Assembly: GCA_963829485.1 (NCBI GenBank)
Contig: CAWHIK010000007.1
Span: forward strand, 434,001 to 498,000
Length of the DNA stretch: 64,000 bases
Reading direction: 5' to 3'
Source: JBGPQJ01 sp963829485
GTDB taxonomy: Bacteria; Chloroflexota; Anaerolineae; Anaerolineales; Villigracilaceae
Of this stretch, positions 61,977 through 64,000 are shown one piece after another. Every line of letters begins with the position of its first letter. Position 1 is the stretch's first letter. A program made the position numbers and the translations under genes. The notes beneath the pieces were generated by a model that saw only the letters and a list, made by a program, of their open reading frames with translations, did not search any database and was not told the DNA's origin.

Positions 61977-63767
61977 CTAATAGACGCGTTCTTTCGGCTG
62001 GTACTTGGTGATGACCACCGGCTTGTAGGCGATCCTGAACTTGCCGTTATCCGGCCAGATGAACGTGTGCTTGAGCCAGTTGACGTCGTCGCGCTTGGCG
62101 TAATCATCCCGGGCGTGGCCGCCGCGGCTCTCGGTGCGGTTGAGTGCGCTGTAGGTGACCACCTCGGCCAGGTCAAGCAGGTTGCCCAGCTCCCAGGCGT
62201 TGATCACCTCCGTGTTGAAGATGCGGCCGGCGTCCTTGACACCCACCTGCTTGAACCGCTCGCGCAACTCGCCGATCTTGGCCAGCGCGCGCTGCATGCC
62301 CTCCTCGGTGCGGAAGACGCCCACGTCGTCGAACATGACCTTTTTCATCTCGCGGCCGATATCGAAGGCATTCTCCTTGCCGCTGCCGTTGCGGATGCGG
62401 TCGAACTGCTCACGCGCGAATCCCTCGGGGTCATCCGGCAGGGATGTGTAATCCGTGCCTTTGGAATATTCTGCGGCGCGCAGCCCGGCATACTTGCCGA
62501 ACACCACCAGGTCGAGCAGGGAATTGGTTCCCAGCCGGTTGGCTCCGTGGATGGAGACACAGGCCACCTCGCCCGCCGCGTACAGGCCGGGGAAGACGGT
62601 GTTCTTTTCATCGATGACCACTTCGCCGTACATGTTGGTGGGAATGCCGCCCATGGTGTAGTGCGCGGTCGGCTGGATGGGCATGGGCTGGGTCATCGGG
62701 TCGATGCCGAGATAGACGCGGTTGAAGTCCACGATGTCGGGCAGCTTGTGCAGCAGCTGCTCGGCGGTAACGTTGATGGGCGAGCCGTCGGGGTTGGTGC
62801 GGCCGTCGAGCGCGGCATACTTGTTGACCACTTCGGGGCGGACGTCCAGGTATAAATAGTTCGAGCCGTTGATCCCGTTCCCGTCGCGGATCTCGATGTA
62901 CATGGCCCGGCTGATGACGTCGCGCGAGGCCAGGTCCTTGACGGTAGGCGCGTACTTCGTCATGAAGCGCTCACCCTTGCCGTTGAAGAGGATGCCGCCT
63001 TCGCCGCGCACACCCTCGGTGATCAGGATGCCCAGCTTGTAGATGCCGGTGGGGTGGAACTGGAAGAATTCCATGTCCTCCAGCGGGATACCGCGCCGCC
63101 AGGTGATGGCTGCCCCGTCGCCGGAGTAGGCGTAGGCGTTGGAGGTGATCTCCCACATGCGCCCGTGCCCGCCTGTGGCGATGATGACCGTCTTGCCGTG
63201 GAACACGTGCAGCTCGCCGGTCGCCATTTCAAGCGCCACCACGCCCGCCGTGCGCCCGTCCTTGATCAGCAGGTCGACTACCTGGAACTCATCGTAGAAT
63301 TTGACATTGTTCTTGAGGCACTGTTGGTACAGCGTCTGCAGGATCATGTGCCCGGTGCGGTCGGCGGCGTGCGCCGCGCGGCGGACCGGCTTGCCGGTGA
63401 TGTTGTTGGTATGCCCGCCGAAGGGGCGCTGCGAGATCTTGCCGTCGGGGGTGCGGTCGAAGGGCAGGCCCATGTGCTCGAGCTCGAGAATCGCGTCGAT
63501 GGCCTCCTCGCACATGAACTCGATGGCGTCCTGGTCGCCGAGATAATCGGAGCCCTTGACTGTGTCGAAGGTGTGCCACTCGGGGCGGTCTTCTTCGAGA
63601 TTGCCGAGCGCCGCGCCGATTCCGCCCTGTGCCGCGCCGGTGTGCGAGCGGGTGGGGTACAGTTTGCTGATGACGGCGGTGGTGGCGGTCCTGGATGCGT
63701 AGAGCCCGGCCATCAGCCCGGCGCCGCCCGCGCCAACCACGATCACTTCAAATTGATGAGTATTCAT
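61977..63767 (-). CDS. sdhA: Succinate dehydrogenase flavoprotein subunit
   Basis: About 596 residues from ATG 63767. FAD Rossmann motif VVGAGGAGLMAGLYA, SHTGAAQGGIGAALGN with the FAD-linked His (RSHTGAAQGG), active-site HTNNITGKPVRRAAHAAD region and HPTGIYKLG. Oxidises succinate to fumarate. ATG 63776 would add MPL. The gene order sdhD-sdhA-sdhB (sdhC beyond the edge) and spacing imply one operon. Confidence 0.96.
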   Translation of the reverse strand: MNTHQFEVIVVGAGGAGLMAGLYASRTATTAVISKLYPTRSHTGAAQGGIGAALGNLEEDRPEWHTFDTVKGSDYLGDQDAIEFMCEEAIDAILELEHMGLPFDRTPDGKISQRPFGGHTNNITGKPVRRAAHAADRTGHMILQTLYQQCLKNNVKFYDEFQVVDLLIKDGRTAGVVALEMATGELHVFHGKTVIIATGGHGRMWEITSNAYAYSGDGAAITWRRGIPLEDMEFFQFHPTGIYKLGILITEGVRGEGGILFNGKGERFMTKYAPTVKDLASRDVISRAMYIEIRDGNGINGSNYLYLDVRPEVVNKYAALDGRTNPDGSPINVTAEQLLHKLPDIVDFNRVYLGIDPMTQPMPIQPTAHYTMGGIPTNMYGEVVIDEKNTVFPGLYAAGEVACVSIHGANRLGTNSLLDLVVFGKYAGLRAAEYSKGTDYTSLPDDPEGFAREQFDRIRNGSGKENAFDIGREMKKVMFDDVGVFRTEEGMQRALAKIGELRERFKQVGVKDAGRIFNTEVINAWELGNLLDLAEVVTYSALNRTESRGGHARDDYAKRDDVNWLKHTFIWPDNGKFRIAYKPVVITKYQPKERVY

Positions 63768-63776
63768 AAGAGGCAC

Positions 63777-64000
63777 CTATGCGGTCCAGATGACGTATGC
63801 GCCGGTCAGGATGAACAGCAGGACCAGCAGAATGCTGATGACCCGCACGATCTGCCGTCCGCGATGGGAAACGATGTAATCGTCCGCAACAACGACCAGC
63901 CCGTGGATGCCGTGCGCCACGGCGACCAGCAGGAGCGCGATGGCGGTCAACTTCCAGAAGGGAGTCATCCACGGCTCGATCTCCGGCACGTCTGTGTTCA
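63777..64000 (-). CDS. sdhD: Succinate dehydrogenase membrane anchor subunit, 5' partial
   Basis: Open at the right edge of the window, so the start is not certain; GTG 63989 is one candidate. About 70 residues with two spans; IHGLVVVADDYI with His and the downstream basic RGRQIVRV fits a heme/quinone-binding membrane anchor. The position directly before sdhA supports the call; SdhC/D cannot be told apart with confidence. Confidence 0.8.
   Translation of the reverse strand, partial: NTDVPEIEPWMTPFWKLTAIALLLVAVAHGIHGLVVVADDYIVSHRGRQIVRVISILLVLLFILTGAYVIWTA

Noticed and set aside
62067..62855. Plus-strand ORF within sdhA
   Set aside because: Antisense shadow of a conserved GC-rich gene.
1..64000. 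CRISPR arrays, rRNA, tRNA, prophage or insertion sequences
   Set aside because: No regularly spaced repeats, no conserved RNA sequences and no transposase or phage structural genes were seen; the holin-like protein alone is not evidence of phage.

Overview
The window looks like a moderately GC-rich chromosomal segment from a member of the Chloroflexota, most likely the Anaerolineae/Anaerolineales. The placement rests on inference from gene content: TPR proteins with a single C-terminal membrane anchor, a bacterial staygreen homologue, an FMN-riboswitch NMT1-type ABC system, lamin-tail proteins with Thr/Pro linkers, SpoVS, and TATAAT boxes lying a few bases upstream of start codons. No rRNA, tRNA, CRISPR array or transposase was seen.

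Layout. 1-7.3 kb: membrane and signalling genes on the + strand (holin-like protein, TPR protein, methyltransferase, UV endonuclease-like protein, VIT transporter, Ser/Thr kinase with an extracellular lectin-like domain). 7.3-10.5 kb: an FMN-riboswitch ABC importer (probable RibXY riboflavin uptake) and a ferredoxin. 10.7-16 kb: DegV, DUF1475, staygreen, an FHA-GAF-cyclase and an M32 carboxypeptidase. 16-19.5 kb: T-box leader, a DinB-like gene and valS. 19.5-22.6 kb: btuF/C/D-type importer behind a cobalamin riboswitch. 22.8-31.6 kb: ComEC, a phosphatase, a lipoprotein, a second TPR protein, M14 peptidase and a serine hydrolase. 32-34 kb: acetyl-CoA synthetase. 35-40.4 kb: a sugar-type ABC operon with an esterase and a divergent LysR regulator around a palindrome. 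40.5-47 kb: MFS transporter, deoxynucleoside kinase, Fe/Mn superoxide dismutase, CPBP protease with a small Cys-rich protein and divergent HTH regulator, pterin dehydratase and an aromatic amino acid decarboxylase. 47-51.7 kb: lamin-tail protein, SpoVS, a DnaA-box-rich gap, a nucleotidyltransferase and a second deoxynucleoside kinase. 52-60 kb: a cell-surface glycan cluster, AT-richer toward its right end. 60.3-64 kb: a YdjM-type membrane protein and sdhB-sdhA-sdhD.

A dominant feature is that many conserved genes are split by single-base shifts, often at short homopolymers (ABC ATPase, M32 peptidase, DinB-like gene, M14 peptidase, acs, DsbA-like protein, sugar-binding protein, pterin dehydratase, deoxynucleoside kinase, two glycosyltransferases). 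Conserved protein sequence resumes after each shift, so sequencing or assembly indels are the simplest explanation. The methyltransferase at 57.5-58.1 kb also carries apparent in-frame stops and looks decayed. Broken genes are given as one feature spanning both parts.

Metabolically the window suggests a heterotroph with a respiratory chain (succinate dehydrogenase), acetate activation, scavenging of vitamins (riboflavin, B12), sugars and deoxynucleosides, and oxidative-stress defence. Three classes of RNA regulator (FMN, cobalamin, T-box) are directly readable on the minus strand.
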